NCBI RefSeq assembly: GCF_000208865.1
Contig: NC_018390.1
Location: 4,420,270 to 4,484,269 of the forward strand
Direction: 5' to 3'
Source: Neospora caninum Liverpool
Taxonomy: Eukaryota; Apicomplexa; Conoidasida; Eucoccidiorida; Sarcocystidae
DNA length: 64,000 nt
Made by a program: the position numbers and the translations under genes. Below are positions 47,441 through 59,329 of this stretch, piece after piece; within the stretch, counting starts at the first letter, position 1, and each line of letters opens with the position of its first letter. Under the pieces are notes generated by a model, which saw only the letters and a list, made by a program, of their open reading frames with translations, was not told the DNA's origin and did no database searches.

Positions 47441-49449
47441 CGAGAGGATAGTGAGACCAGATGAGAAGAAATCGATGGGAGAGCGCGATGGCCGCTGACG
47501 ACGGAGTCTGACCAGCAGTGTCGCGGAGCAAATGACAATCACTCTGCCTCGAGGGTGCACGAGACACGGAGTACTGTCTATAATCATGTGGAGAAGCCAG
47601 AAAAAGAACACAAACAAAGAAACAGACAGGGTAAAGGAGGAGAAAAGAACAACGAATCCAAGAATCATGCCAGGAAAAAAAATGAGACGGTAAGGAAAGG
47701 GCGAAAGATCCACGAGACAGGCAATGGTCCCCTGCACAATCGTATGGACCTTGGTTCACCTACGATCGCCTTCCATTACTTTGCACTCCTTACATTCTGA
47801 CTTTTCTTGCCGTCTACCGGCAAGGTGCCGTTCATTCCACCCTTGGCCGAACAGTCGAACGAAGAGCAGGTTCGATCGAAGAACACTGGAGGCCGTTACA
47901 GGGAACTGCTCACGCGGGCATCCTTTGAACTCGCCACCCTTCAAGCTCTCCTCAAACGCGTCGAGAAACTACAGAAACAGAACTTTTCGCTCCCTCCCAG
48001 GGCCAGATACGTTCATTGGTTGGTGCTGACGCCGCCGTCAAGCGTCTCTTGCTGCTCGTCCCCAGGCGCAGGAACAGCGGAGCATTCCGCGCGAAAAAAC
48101 CGAAAAACAGCGAATCCACACCCGGGAAATGGCTGCAACCCTATTGCCTCGCACTTGCTGGGCACAAGGAGACATCTTGGGAGCATTTTGTTTACGCTCG
48201 CCGAGTCAAACAGAGGCACTTTTCCGCAAACCTACCGCATCTGATATGCGGGCGGGAGACCAGCGATACGAAGACAGGAGAGGTACAGCATCAGATTGAA
48301 GAGCTACCACGACCACCAAACCAGTCCCGTCACCTGGTCTCCGAAACGCTGTATGCGTCCTCTCAAACACCATATCCATTGGAGGGCCGGACGTGCAGAG
48401 CATCCACGGCGTCTCTCGTCTGTGGAAGAAGTTGTTCTGAATCGGTGGCTTTTTCAGTGTAGAGACAATGGTGCCGGTGGACGGGGACACATCTGTGCGT
48501 CCGGCAACAGTCGCCACAGTGTTCGTTCGTTTGCTTGTCGGACGCTCACGCTCTCGACTTTTTAGTGGAGAGCTGAATGTATGGCTGGTTGTGAAGATCA
48601 TTTGCCTCTGTATGCCGGAGTTGCGGTCGGATGCACTTTTCTGCCAGGTCAGTGGACGGCAGTGTTCAGCCTAACCGCTTGAGACGCTTAAATAAGCCAT
48701 AGTGCTGTGTGTTTCTTTCGAGTGGCTACGAACCGCAGTGACTGAGTATGCGGTGAACGGCACTCTACAGTATGATGGTTCCCTGTATGAAGAGCGAGGA
48801 TTCTGTCGCAGGACGCCTTTGGGTGGGCGCCCCCAGAGCGGCGCGGAAGCACCAGGACGGAGGATCAGCAGGATCAGTTGTAGTCCATAGAGGCATATCA
48901 CCAATGAAAGCTGCATGCACTAAGGTGTACAAATGATTGAATTGTTCTTCTCTCTAGCAGTATCAGAACACACAAGTCGCACTCAGTTCTTCGTACACCT
49001 TTCTGCACCATGATCCAAATGAAATGCCTTGCCTTTTGGTAAACCCCGAGCAAGAAAAAGCGTGTATAAAGTATAGATACTCTAGGCAGCGCCCACCCCA
49101 GACGGTGCGGCCGACTACTGTGGTATCCAACTTCTGGCTGAGCATTCACCTATCCCACAACAGGCACGTAGGAACCTCAAGCGCTCAAATATTATAGCCT
49201 TTTCTTCCCACAAGCACGGCTAGATTCGATGGAAGACTGCTATGTCGCAGCGCACTGGACCGGGCACTAGCTGAGTGAACGCCCAGTCTGTGGGAGCGCC
49301 CCGGATCTTATGGGTACCTTTGTTTCTGCATCTCCTTCGCGACGCGATATATCCTGTGCAACAGCAGCTGATGGAGCGGCATTTCGAAGGGGCGATGCAA
49401 CGATGAATCCAGCAGCATTACGGTGCGTGGCGACGGAGCCACTCCTCCC

Positions 49450-49594
49450 ACTACAGGGAAGTCAATGGACCTCCAGTCACTACAGGAAAGTCAATGGACC
49501 TCCAGTCACTACAGGGAACTCAGTGGACCTCCAGTCACTACGAGGAACTCAATGGACCTCTAGGCACTACAGGGAACTCAACGGACCTCCAGTG
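49450..49594. repeat. 29-bp minisatellite, five copies
   Basis: Five head-to-tail copies of a 29-bp unit beginning ACTACAGGGAA and containing TCAATGGACCTCCAG, with one to four differences between copies. It lies about 270 bp downstream of the SRS-4 stop codon and is absent from the other SRS 3' flanks. Confidence 0.92.
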
Positions 49595-49865
49595 CACGTG
49601 CAAACTTCGAGTTTTCCTCCGAGAGAAGGTAACGAACGGAGCGAAAATCAACCTTCCGCATCGGACCGGACAGACCAATCACTTGTTGGTGATGGTGCGA
49701 AAACAGCTTCATCTCAAGCAACAGCACGAATTCAGCCGACTAAAACTGCCGCCCTCCGACACAGAATTCCTGCGCATGCATACACCGACAACACACGGTG
49801 AAAGGGATCTGCCGAAAACCAAGCAACAGTTCGCTACTTGGAGAAAAGAGCGTACAAACAAGAGA

Positions 49866-50942
49866 TCACCATGTGCCAAGAAGAGCAAGGGGAACAAAGA
49901 CCAACACAAGCAATCCGCGGAAGGAAACGCTCGGGGCTTGGGACCCGGACGTATTCGAAGCCAGTGTCACCTTCACTTTGCAGGTCGGCAGCTCCACACC
50001 TGTGGTTTCACCATCTTGCTCATCTCTCTTAGTTCCGGTGACCTTCTGCTTGCAACCCAACACAATCGTTTCTTCCTGGGAAGGAAAGCCGTCTTCCGGA
50101 ATCACCAGTTTGGGTGCCTTGGACTTCTGCTCGTCCGTTGTCCACCAGCTGGATGTGAAGGTCGGCATGACCTCAGTGAGGTTCACCTTCTTGCAGTCAG
50201 TTGTGTTGGAGCCGGCGCAGTGGTAGGCAGTCAAGGATTGCTGAGTCGGCTCCATCTGTCCGTCATCGCCACACAGGATAGTCAGCGAGTTGTTCTCGGA
50301 ATCCAATGTTACTTCTGGAACAGATGGGTTGCTCTCTTTGCCGTAGGCACAAGTGAGGACACCGTCATTCACAGACGAGGTCCTGGCCTTGACACTTACT
50401 TGCACCACACACTCGTCATTGTTGCTTGCGCTTTTTCGGCAGCCGGCGAAGAAGCTTTTGTCGGTTAACGGAAAAGTCTCTGGGGGAAGGATTAGGGAGT
50501 GCCCATGATTGCTGGGTGGTGTAGTCGGCGTGGTCCATGCGGGGACGTTGCCCTGGGTGGCTTGAATCAGGAAATCTTCAATGGGAGTTCTGTGCCCTGA
50601 TTTACACGACAGCAGGGTCTCATTTTGTCGTGTTGTTGCAACGCATACGTCTGACGCATTCATGGGTATAAACTCGAATGTCGATGCAGGACACACTATA
50701 GTGATTCCGTTACTCGACTCTGACAAAGTTGGTGTGTCCGTTGAGCCGCTTGCTTCTTTGCGCCCAACCGATCTTTCTGAGCAGACACAAGTGGTCATCT
50801 GATTCTCGTGAGTGCATGCAGCTTGTATTGTTCCCGCGGCATTAGCCCTCGATAACCCGCTCAGACACGCGACAAAAAAACAAGCAGCCACAAGCCCGAC
50901 TGCCGCAACGGGCTTGTTTGACAGGGAATTCGGGCTCCCCAT
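49866..50942 (-). CDS. SRS: SRS-4: SRS-family GPI-anchored surface antigen (5' class A)
   Basis: Intronless, 358 residues. Leader MGSPNSLSNKPVAAVGLVAA, then domain 1 opening CTHENQMTTCVCSE, domain 2 with CAYGKESNPSVPEV, six cysteines and SSWWTTDEQKS, and GPI-type tail LLVLVFVPLALLGTW. Signal, promoter and most of domain 1 are close to SRS-6. The stretch coding for GCRKSASNNDECVVQVSVKA (50383-50463) is identical in DNA to SRS-5 of the other class. Confidence 0.93.
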   Translation of the reverse strand: MGSPNSLSNKPVAAVGLVAACFFVACLSGLSRANAAGTIQAACTHENQMTTCVCSERSVGRKEASGSTDTPTLSESSNGITIVCPASTFEFIPMNASDVCVATTRQNETLLSCKSGHRTPIEDFLIQATQGNVPAWTTPTTPPSNHGHSLILPPETFPLTDKSFFAGCRKSASNNDECVVQVSVKARTSSVNDGVLTCAYGKESNPSVPEVTLDSENNSLTILCGDDGQMEPTQQSLTAYHCAGSNTTDCKKVNLTEVMPTFTSSWWTTDEQKSKAPKLVIPEDGFPSQEETIVLGCKQKVTGTKRDEQDGETTGVELPTCKVKVTLASNTSGSQAPSVSFRGLLVLVFVPLALLGTW

Positions 50943-51400
50943 CTTTCACACGAATCAGTAGTTGTACATATAGAAAGCCTCTTCGGTCGCAGCAGGTCAG
51001 TGCGACTAACAAAAAAAGATGCAACCGAAAAGTGAGAAGACACGCCACGACCCATTTTGTCCTGATTGCAACTCTCGCCAGGCAAGCCTGGTGCAGCCCC
51101 GCCCGTTGGACGGGCGCGGACCCGTCGGCCCGTGCCACCGCTGCGGCCTCTGACTCTTGCATGGTTTTCTGCGCTACTCTCCATCTGAGGGAGCTGTCGA
51201 TTAGGTCGAGTCCAACATTGAACCAATTCGGCTGGATGTGTTGCATCTTCTGGGAGCCTCCCCGTTCCTCTAAGCTGCCACTCCGTGTTCGCCTAAGATT
51301 GTCAATTTCCAACACCTCTTTTCCCCTGTTCTCAAGCACGGAACGCGATGCGACAGGACCCGGTCTCGGACACGACTTGGCGTTTTGAGAACTACCGTTC
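50943..51400. promoter_or_regulatory. Class A SRS 5' flank, copy 1
   Basis: Near-identical to 58960-59329 upstream of SRS-6, starting from the AAAGATGG start context. The match stops abruptly after about 360 bp, where the second copy runs into SRS-7 coding sequence. Confidence 0.75.
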
Positions 51401-51539
51401 TCAACAACCGCACTCGACAAAAGGACGCGCCATCTTCGCCCGCTTGCCCGCCCATAGGGTTCCGAGACTTTTTTCATGCGGCCAAATTCCACAAACAGTT
51501 TTCTCCTATGTGTCACATGGATAGAAGGAGCACGGGGCT

Positions 51540-52770
51540 CTCTCGGTTTTTCCACTTGTCTCCGGTGTCTCTTCTCATTTTGCCGCGTGTTGTCTCGGTG
51601 ATACTCTTCGCTCTTCGTCCCCTGTCTCTCCTGCTAGGTTGTGTCACTCTTCGCCAGCTCTGTAATATCGCCGTCCAATGCCAATAGGAGATGTATGGAC
51701 TCACCGCGCGCTGTTCAATCTGCCGTTATTGTTTGCTGTCGTTGTCTCGCCTCTGTCTTTGTTTTCTCTTTCTTCGTCGTGTTTTTTCTTTTCCAACGGG
51801 ATGGAAAGCCTCTTGAAACAGCTTCTTCTGCGGTGGGATGGCTGCGTGGGGTGGCGGGCGTCAGGACAAAGTCAGGGCGCATTGACTCGAACGAGAAGGA
51901 AATAGTGAGGCAGGCTGGGCTCCACTAGACGGAAGTGTGTGGATACGAGCAGAAGTCGACCGTTAGAACTTTAGTGCCTCAAGAGGAAAGAGGAACTGAA
52001 GCTGCATCCAACCGCCTGTTGCACTGGCCTGTCACAAACAGGGGGCAGTAGGAGTTCTGGGGTCTCTCTGTGACGCCCCATGTTACCTTCTCGGTCCGCC
52101 TCGTCGTTTTTAGTTCGCGATTCTCTCTGGTGGTCGAAGGAAAAAATGGACGGAATAGAACAGACACGAAGCAAACTACGAAAGCACCAAAGAGAAAGAC
52201 AACGTTAGAGGGCGCGCGGGAGGAAAAACTGCAACAGGAGTGGAGGAAGAAGAGAAAGTTAGGAAAGATGATGAGAGGGAGGTAGACAGAAAAGAAGGTA
52301 GGAAAACAATCACAAAAACGGAAAGCTTCATACGCAGACTTAGCCTGTCGAGTGAATCAGACATAGGGGAGGAGCAAAAACGGAAAGCAAAGGATGCTCT
52401 CGAAGTCGGGAAAAAAACGAGCAGGGAGCCGGCACAGGTGCTCTTCTCGCCTCGACTTCAACCGCAGATGTCCTGGGCAACCTCTACAGACTGAGCAGTG
52501 CCATCTTCGTCTGTCTCCCGCTCTCATCCTTGGTTTCTGGTCCGCCTTCCCTCCAGTGCCACGCACGAAAACTGAGGTGTATATACAGCAGAACGTTCAA
52601 GCGTGCAGCCGAAGGAGAACCGACAGCAAAAACCGCGTCGAGCGCGATTGTGTCTCTTCTCCCATGCCCGACAAAAATGCTCATTTTGTTCCCATTCTCT
52701 CAGTCGAAACCGTAGGTTTACTCTTGTGCCGGGTCGTCCTTCTTCCACAAGGTTCGGTTTTTCGCACGTG
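51540..52770 (+). pseudogene. Decayed copy 2 of the array-associated unknown gene, internally deleted
   Basis: The 5' part (51660-51930) and the middle (52320-52500, RLSLSSESD and SRLDFNRRCPGQ in different frames) match the open copy at 31000-31260 and 31675-31840. The sequence then jumps to the equivalent of 32780-32970 (CHARKLRCIYSRTFKRAAEG). About 0.9-1 kb of the open copy is missing at about 52510. Stops in all frames. Confidence 0.75.
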
Positions 52771-53919
52771 AGCGGATTACTGTTCCGACATATTAGAACG
52801 CTTGCTGGACTTCCCGAAGTGAAGATCGCATGTCTCCGAGTACAGGATTCACTGGAGGATCTACCATGCTCCCGATTCTGTGAACGGAAGCGTTCACATT
52901 CGGTGCTTCTTGTAATCGATGAGCCTTGCAAATGCTTCATTTCTCCGAGTTCCCGGAATAGCCATGGCTGAGAATGAGGACACCGGTGGCCGACAAATTG
53001 ATCGTGGCCTGTATGGAGAAGAATGATCGTGTAGCAGAGTGGTGTGGAGTGGGAACGAATGAAAAGAGGGAAAGCAAAACAAGGAGGGCGTCCATCAGTG
53101 TTGTGGAGGATCTAGAGAGATCGACTTGCGAGTCAAGGCTACTTGCATCATTATGCATCGACCGCCGTGCAGGAATGTTCTCTGCACTCTGCTAGAAAAG
53201 GAATAACTGCTCTTAATGGTGCTCTGGAGCAGGCAAAGTCATGTACAAACCTTGGCCCCTCTGGGCGGCACCCAACCAGGATGGTGGGAAGCCAATGGCC
53301 GCATGCATTTTTTTTCCAAACGGCGACCATTTATCCCAGATCAGGGGCGGATCAGGGACTCAGTCCATCCAGTCTACTAAACCCGATTTAACGAAAAAAG
53401 CTACTGGCGCTATGTGACTGGGACATGATAGTGGAAGTGAAGCAATCTCCAGCTGACCAATTGCATTCTGGCGGCGCTCCAGAAGCTATGGGTGTATTCG
53501 TTTCTACATCTCCCTGACGAATGCATATACGCGACGGAACAACAGCTCCAGGAAGCACACATTTTTTGAAGGTTTGTTGGTCGGTGACCCCAGCGCTGCG
53601 TAGTGGCAGAATCGCTTCTCATGCTACACAGACCTCAACGAAGTTGCACTAATCTGACACACTTTATGTGGTCGTCCATCATTAGGTACTGTTCGGAGAA
53701 AACAATGAACTTTCCGGATCAGACGGGCGGACCTGTCTCTGTTGGCAGTGGTGCGCAGCAGCGTCAATTCGATATCGAGCAAGGATTCAGAGGAGAAACA
53801 AACCAGCATCACATAAAACAAACTTCCGCCGCAAGCGGACATCCGCCGCACCCCTTGCCGATAGTGAGTACAAATACCACGCAGCAAACTGCTGCTCTTC
53901 GAACACGTTAGACCGATGT
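52513..53919. repeat. Duplicated SRS 3'-flank block, copy 2
   Basis: Second copy of 39966-41382. It starts at the internal deletion point of decayed copy 2 of the unknown gene and runs to the SRS-5 stop codon. Confidence 0.85.
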
Positions 53920-55000
53920 TCAGTATGTGGCAAACAGGACGAGCGGAACTGATACCAGACCGAAGAATCTGTGGAAGGAAACATTTGGGGCGTGTGAACC
54001 GGACGTATTCGCACCAAGTGTCACCTTCACTCTGCATGTCGGCAGAGCTGCAGCTGTGGCTTGACCACCTGGCTCATCTCTCGAACCCCCCGTATTCTTT
54101 TGGTTGCATCCCAGAACAATCGTGCCTCCCAGAACAGGAAATCCTTCTTCAGGAATCACGAGTTTAGGCGCGTCACCGTCGTTCGTATCCGTTGTCCACC
54201 AACTCGATGCGAAGGCCGGCATGATCTCAGTCAGGTTCACGATCCTGCACTCATCTGTGTTGGAGCCGACGCAGTGGTAGGGAGTCATAGATTGCTGAGG
54301 CGGCTCCATCTGTCCCTCATCGCCGCAGTGGATGGTCAGGGAGTTGTTCTCGGAGTTCAGTGTTACTTCCGGTACAGATTTGTTGCTGTCTGTGCCGTAG
54401 GCGCAAGTGAGAACACCGTCGTTCACGGTTGAGGTTCTGGCCTTGACACTTACTTGCACCACACACTCGTCATTGTTGCTTGCGCTTTTTCGGCAGCCGG
54501 CGAAGAAGCTTTTGTCGACAAGAGGGAAACTGCCTGGTGGTAATGTTAGAGCATAATCTGTTGCTGTACCGGATGTCTGTGTCCACGCTATTGGGTTGCT
54601 CTCGGTAACGTGGCTCATGAAAACCGTGGTGGAAGATTTCTTGCCAGCACCAGCTTCACATGCTTTCAGAGCTTTCTCCGTTGCTTCTCCAATGCATACG
54701 TACTTTTTGTCGGAGGGAACAAACTTGACCTGTGCGTTGGGACACTGAATAGTGATTCCAGTGCTCGACTCAGACAGAGTTGCGCTGCTACACTTTTCCG
54801 TCTCCTCCTCCGTTTGAACTTGCCTCCGATCCGCAGATACAAGTGATCATCTCCTCATTTTTATCACATTGTGGTGTTATTAGTGGCGTGGCTGCTTCAC
54901 TCCTCCATAGGCCGCTCGAGCATGAGACGAACAGAACCGCAGCCACGAGCCCTATCACTGGTGCCCCTGACCGGAATGACCAGGACATGCGACGCTCCAT
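53920..55000 (-). pseudogene. SRS: SRS-5: SRS-family gene with one frameshift (5' class B)
   Basis: The class B start and leader (MERRMSWSFRSGAP) are intact, and the rest of the two SRS domains to the tail FFGLVSVPLVLFATY is open in another frame from about 54790 to the stop. Comparison with SRS-7 shows one extra base in a short T run at about 54790-54800, after domain 1's ITCICGSEASSNGG. The frame from the start then ends after about 70 codons. The single lesion in otherwise intact sequence means either a young pseudogene or an assembly error. Confidence 0.85.
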
Positions 55001-57879
55001 CTTCGACGCGAGTTAGTGGACCTGCACTACCGAAAAACCTGTGCAGACCCAAAGAATCACGGTATTGCAAGAGGGTTTTGAGACGAAAAACAGCAGGACA
55101 CAACCACGAAGCCATTTGTGATGAGACAGCAAGTGCAACATGGCCACCCAGGGGTACCTCGCTTCAATGGACGTTGGCGAGAACCCGTCAGCTTGTTCCG
55201 CCGCTAGAGCCCCCCCCGACTGGAGCATGTTGCCTGTGCGAACCTCAGAGGTGCTTCAGTAATGCCAAGTGCGAGACTTATCCGTATATTCAGGCTGTGT
55301 TGTCTCTCAAAGGTCCGTACCTTAGGCAAGCAGGCGCCATCCTTTTTCTCCCCAATATTATCAACTTCCATCACGCGCTCACTCGTCTCTGCTTCCGACC
55401 GCCGGAGCTATTGTCGCCTACCCCGTTGCCTCGAGTGCCGTCGGGCCTCGCGAACTCCTGTTGGGCACGGACGCCGAAAAGGGACGGGACAGGACAGCCG
55501 CGCCTGTGCACCAGTGAAGTTCAGGAAGAATTCAGGTGGCGGATTCCCGGAGCCTTATGCTCGTCTTCCCTTCGTGACGCTAGGCTAGAAAAAAGTGAAA
55601 GAGGGGCTCTCCTTTCTTCTGGATGTTCGCAATGCCTCTCCATTTGAGTCACTTGTCGACTCTCTCGTTGCTTTCTGTCAACATATTTGAAAAAATTGTG
55701 CATTTTCCACCAAGGTACTATGTTCGGTTACTGGCGCTTTCCAGAACGTGACAGTCAATCAGTACACGGACCTATTGGAACAGTGAAGCAACCAAGTTCT
55801 GCTCTAGGAAGCAAACCGTAGAGAGGGTATTCTCCCCTCACCCATCAAGTTCGGCACACTGCTTGACCGCGACGAAGGCATCGGCTGGTGCCGTCGAACG
55901 GGCCCCCGAATGGCATCTGTTTCTTGTTCGTGACTCGCGCTCTGACTCCTTGATGAAGTGGAGCCCAAGTTGCAACCGCTTCTGTCGAATGCGTCGTGTT
56001 CTCCAAAATCCACACGTTTACCAGGAAACAAGTCCCTCTCTTTCTTCTGAATTTTAGCCATTTAAGCCCCCAGTTTTCTCTCAAACAGCGACGGAGACAC
56101 CACTTAGCCACCGAGCCTCCGGAACCGCCGCCACCCTCCCCGGAGAAGTACAATTCTCGACAGAAACCGCGCCCGTAAAAGGAGGACGCGCCAGCTGCGC
56201 CCGCCTGATGGGAGGATTCCCATTCCATTCAGCTGACTGGTCCCCCGAAGCCCCACCAACACTTTTCTGTATCTTACGCCTGATTCAAAGGGAGGGGGGA
56301 CCTCTCCGTTCACGCCCGTGCCTCAGGCGTCTCCTCCCTTCTCGTTCCTTCTTGTCTATCCCATTCTCACGTCATTCGCGTCACCTTTCTCTCCTGTTTG
56401 GCTGTATCTCTGTGCGCCGTCTCTCTCCCTCGCAGGGCCTCCGAACGCAAATAGCAGATGTACTCGCTTCTCACGCGCAACTGCCTCTACTGTTCCTGTT
56501 CGCTGTCGTCCTTCTTCCTTTCCATTTGTTTCAAAGCTTTCGTACGAGAGGAATGATAGAGAAAACATCGCTCACCATTTTGTTTTTGGCTGACCGGTCG
56601 GCGTTCTGAGGACATGTGCACGCCGTCGAAGGCGAAGCATCCGCGGGCCAAATGGGACGAGGCGGGGTAGCAGGGGAAAGTCGCGGGGGCAGTGGAGAGA
56701 AGAGTGAGGCACAATTAGGGGAAACAGAGGAAAAAAAAGAAGCGGGAGCGTTGGTAGAGTGGTGTCACCAGAGAGTCAATGGAACAGGAACGTGATGGTG
56801 CTGCCAATCAGCTTGTTATGTTTCACACAACAAGGAGGTGCGTATTTGGACGTCTGGATCCATCTCTGGACCCCGAGCTCACGCGAATTCTCGAGAAGTG
56901 AAATAGATAGTGGGGCAGAAGCTGTTAGGCATAGAGTTTCGAAGGAATGAAAATGTCGCATTTCTCACGTTTTGAACCAAAGGACTGGCGCCAATGACAA
57001 CGGCTACTCTTTGCTCGTCATTAGAGGTCGATTAACCACACTTTCGGTTTATGCCTGGATGCTTGGGGACACCGTGTCTGAAGATTTTCGTGTACGGCGG
57101 TCGATAATATGCTGCAGTGCATGGAGGAAGTCGAGCTTGTTGCAGAATACTGTAGAATAGAAAATTTTAGAAGGGGCGGTTGAAACAGGATTGCCAGCAG
57201 GATCGGGTAGGATCTATAGCCAGATTGTCAGCTACAGATACATCTGTAAATGCATAAACAGACGCCAGCTACAATAATCCCACGAGGGGACGAGATATGG
57301 CGGTAAAACATGTTCCTAAGGCCGTCCTCTGCGGCATAGTGGAAAGGCAATGCATGCTTTTATTTCTGTCCGAGCTCAGTTGACAGCGACCATACAATTG
57401 AGATCCTTTCGGCTGCACCCAACCACCGACAAGGCCGTGTGAGATCGTCTACTAGTAAAGGCGCTCAACGAACTTTGACCAAACCAGATATGTTTCTTAC
57501 CAGTAAATCCAGCTAATCTTCTACATGCCGTCAGCGACGCAACTACTGCTGGGTACGCCTGATGGATTGACAGCCGCAGGATAGGCGCGCCGTCAATACC
57601 TGCTGTGTATCATGTGGAAGCACTCCCAGAACCAGCACGTCCCAAAAAGTCTGAATCTCGAGGGAAGAAGTGAGCCCCCACGAACGGGGAGACGGACGAG
57701 ACCTTGTTTCTACTACAGGCGACAGCATCATCTCGAAATTAAACAAAAAACTCACGGCATGACACAACACTATGCTCCAAAAAGTTCCGGCTACGCAGGC
57801 ACCTACAACACTCACTGCGGGAGATACATAGAAAAGTCATGCTGCAGATTATTCATTAGAGGATAGCTGAGGTCGAAGG
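55001..57879. repeat. Class B 5' flank plus spacer block, copy 2
   Basis: Second copy of 42481-45358, differing at scattered single bases and short indels. Contains the SRS-5 promoter side, a 5' fragment of the unknown gene (about 56310-56735) and the SRS-6 3' flank. Confidence 0.9.
56310..56735 (+). pseudogene. 5' fragment of the array-associated unknown gene (copy in block 2)
   Basis: Near-identical to the fragment at 43790-44225 and carrying the same ATA in place of the start ATG. Confidence 0.6.
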
Positions 57880-58959
57880 TCAGCATGCGCCCATGACAGA
57901 GGGAATGGAAGCCAACACGAACAATCCGAGGAAGGAAACTTTTGGGGCCTGTGAACCTGAGGTCTGGGCACTGAGTGTCACCTTCACTCTGCATGTCGGC
58001 AGCGTTGCAGCTGTGGTTCCATCAACCTCCTCATCCCTCGAGGCAACGTTGTTGTTTTGGTTGCAACCCAACACAATCGCTTCTTCCTGAGCAGGAAACC
58101 CATCTTCCGGAATCACCAGTTTGGGTGCCCTACTGCTCTGCTCATCCGTTGTCCACCAGCTGGATGTGAAGGTCGGCATGATCTCAGTCAGGTTCACCTT
58201 CTTGCAGTCAGTTGTGTTGGAGCCGGCGCAGTGGTAGGCAGTCAAGGATTGCTGAGTCGGCTCCATATGTCCCTCACTACCGCACTGGATAGTCAGCGAG
58301 TTGTTCTCGGAATTCAGTGTTACTTCTGGAACAGATGAGTTGCTCTCTTTGCCGTAGGCACAAGTGAGGACACCGTCATTCACAGACGAGGTCCTGGCCT
58401 TGACGCTTACTTTCACCACGCACTCGTCGTTGTTGGTTTCTTTTTTTAGGCAGCCGGCGAAGAAGCTTTTGTCGATCAACGGGAAAGCCTCTTGGGGAAG
58501 GACTAGGGAGTGACCATGATTGCTGGTTGGGGTAGTCGGCGTGGTCCATGCGGGGACGTTGCCCTGGGTGGGTTGAATCAGGAAATTTTCAATGGAAGTT
58601 CCCTCAACGGATTTACACGACTGCAGGGTCTCATTTGTTTGTGTTGTTGCAACGCATACGTCCGACACATTCTCGGGCACAAACTCGTATTTCGATGGAG
58701 GACCAGGACACTCTATCGTGATTCCGTTACTCGACTCTGACAAAGTTGGAGTGTCCGTTGAACCGCGTGCTTCCTTGTGATCAATCGAATTGTCTGAGCA
58801 GACACAAGTGGTCATCTGATTCTCGTGAGTGCATGCAGCTTGTATTGTTCCCGCGGCATTAGCGCTCGATAACCCGCTCAGACACGCGACAAAAAAACAA
58901 GCAGCCAGAAGCCCGACTGCCGGAACGGGCTTGTCTGACAAGGAATTCGGGCGTTCCAT
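57880..58959 (-). CDS. SRS: SRS-6: SRS-family GPI-anchored surface antigen (5' class A)
   Basis: Intronless, 359 residues. Class A leader (MERPNSLSDKPVPAVGLLAA), domain 1 opening CTHENQMTTCVCSD, domain 2 with CAYGKESNSSVPEV, six cysteines and SSWWTTDEQSS. The tail LFVLASIPSVMGAC and 3' flank belong to the SRS-3 type, while the first two thirds match SRS-4, so the gene is a mosaic of two lineages. Confidence 0.93.
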   Translation of the reverse strand: MERPNSLSDKPVPAVGLLAACFFVACLSGLSSANAAGTIQAACTHENQMTTCVCSDNSIDHKEARGSTDTPTLSESSNGITIECPGPPSKYEFVPENVSDVCVATTQTNETLQSCKSVEGTSIENFLIQPTQGNVPAWTTPTTPTSNHGHSLVLPQEAFPLIDKSFFAGCLKKETNNDECVVKVSVKARTSSVNDGVLTCAYGKESNSSVPEVTLNSENNSLTIQCGSEGHMEPTQQSLTAYHCAGSNTTDCKKVNLTEIMPTFTSSWWTTDEQSSRAPKLVIPEDGFPAQEEAIVLGCNQNNNVASRDEEVDGTTAATLPTCRVKVTLSAQTSGSQAPKVSFLGLFVLASIPSVMGAC

Positions 58960-59329
58960 CTTTCACACGAATCAGTAGTTGTACATATAGAAAGCCTCTT
59001 CGGCCGCAGCAAGCCAATGCGACTAGCAAAAAAGATGCAACCGAAAAGTGAGAAGACACGCCACAACCCATTTTGTCCTGATTGCAACTCTCGCCAGGCA
59101 AGCCTGGTGCAGCCCCGCCCGTTGGACGGGCCCGGACCCGTCGGCCCGTGCCACCGCTGCGGCCTCTGACTCAGGCATGGTTTTCTGCGCTACTCTCCAT
59201 CTGAGGGAGCTGTCGATTAGGTCGAGTCCAACAATGAACCAATTCGGCTGGATGTGTTGCATCTTCTGGGAGCCTCCCCGTTCCTCTAAGCTGCCAAAAC
59301 TTCTTGTTCGCCTAAGACTGTCAATTTCA
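58960..59329. promoter_or_regulatory. Class A SRS 5' flank, copy 2 (truncated)
   Basis: Matches 50943-51305 until about 59329, where it joins SRS-7 coding sequence. It presumably still drives SRS-6. Confidence 0.75.

Larger units (their letters stand above)
46418..49865. other. Spacer between SRS-3 and SRS-4
   Basis: Contains the SRS-3 5' flank (46418-46950), a diverged 5' fragment of the unknown gene at about 47000-47440, unrecognised sequence at 47450-48690, the SRS 3'-flank repeat from about 48700, and a minisatellite at 49450-49594. No intact gene. Confidence 0.5.

Noticed and set aside
49450..49594. CRISPR-like array
   Set aside because: The 29-bp units are directly adjacent with no spacers, and the genome is eukaryotic; it is a minisatellite.
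49494..50468. 324-codon plus-strand open frame across the minisatellite and SRS-4
   Set aside because: Antisense of SRS-4; similar antisense frames occur opposite all SRS copies because of the codon bias of the sense frame.
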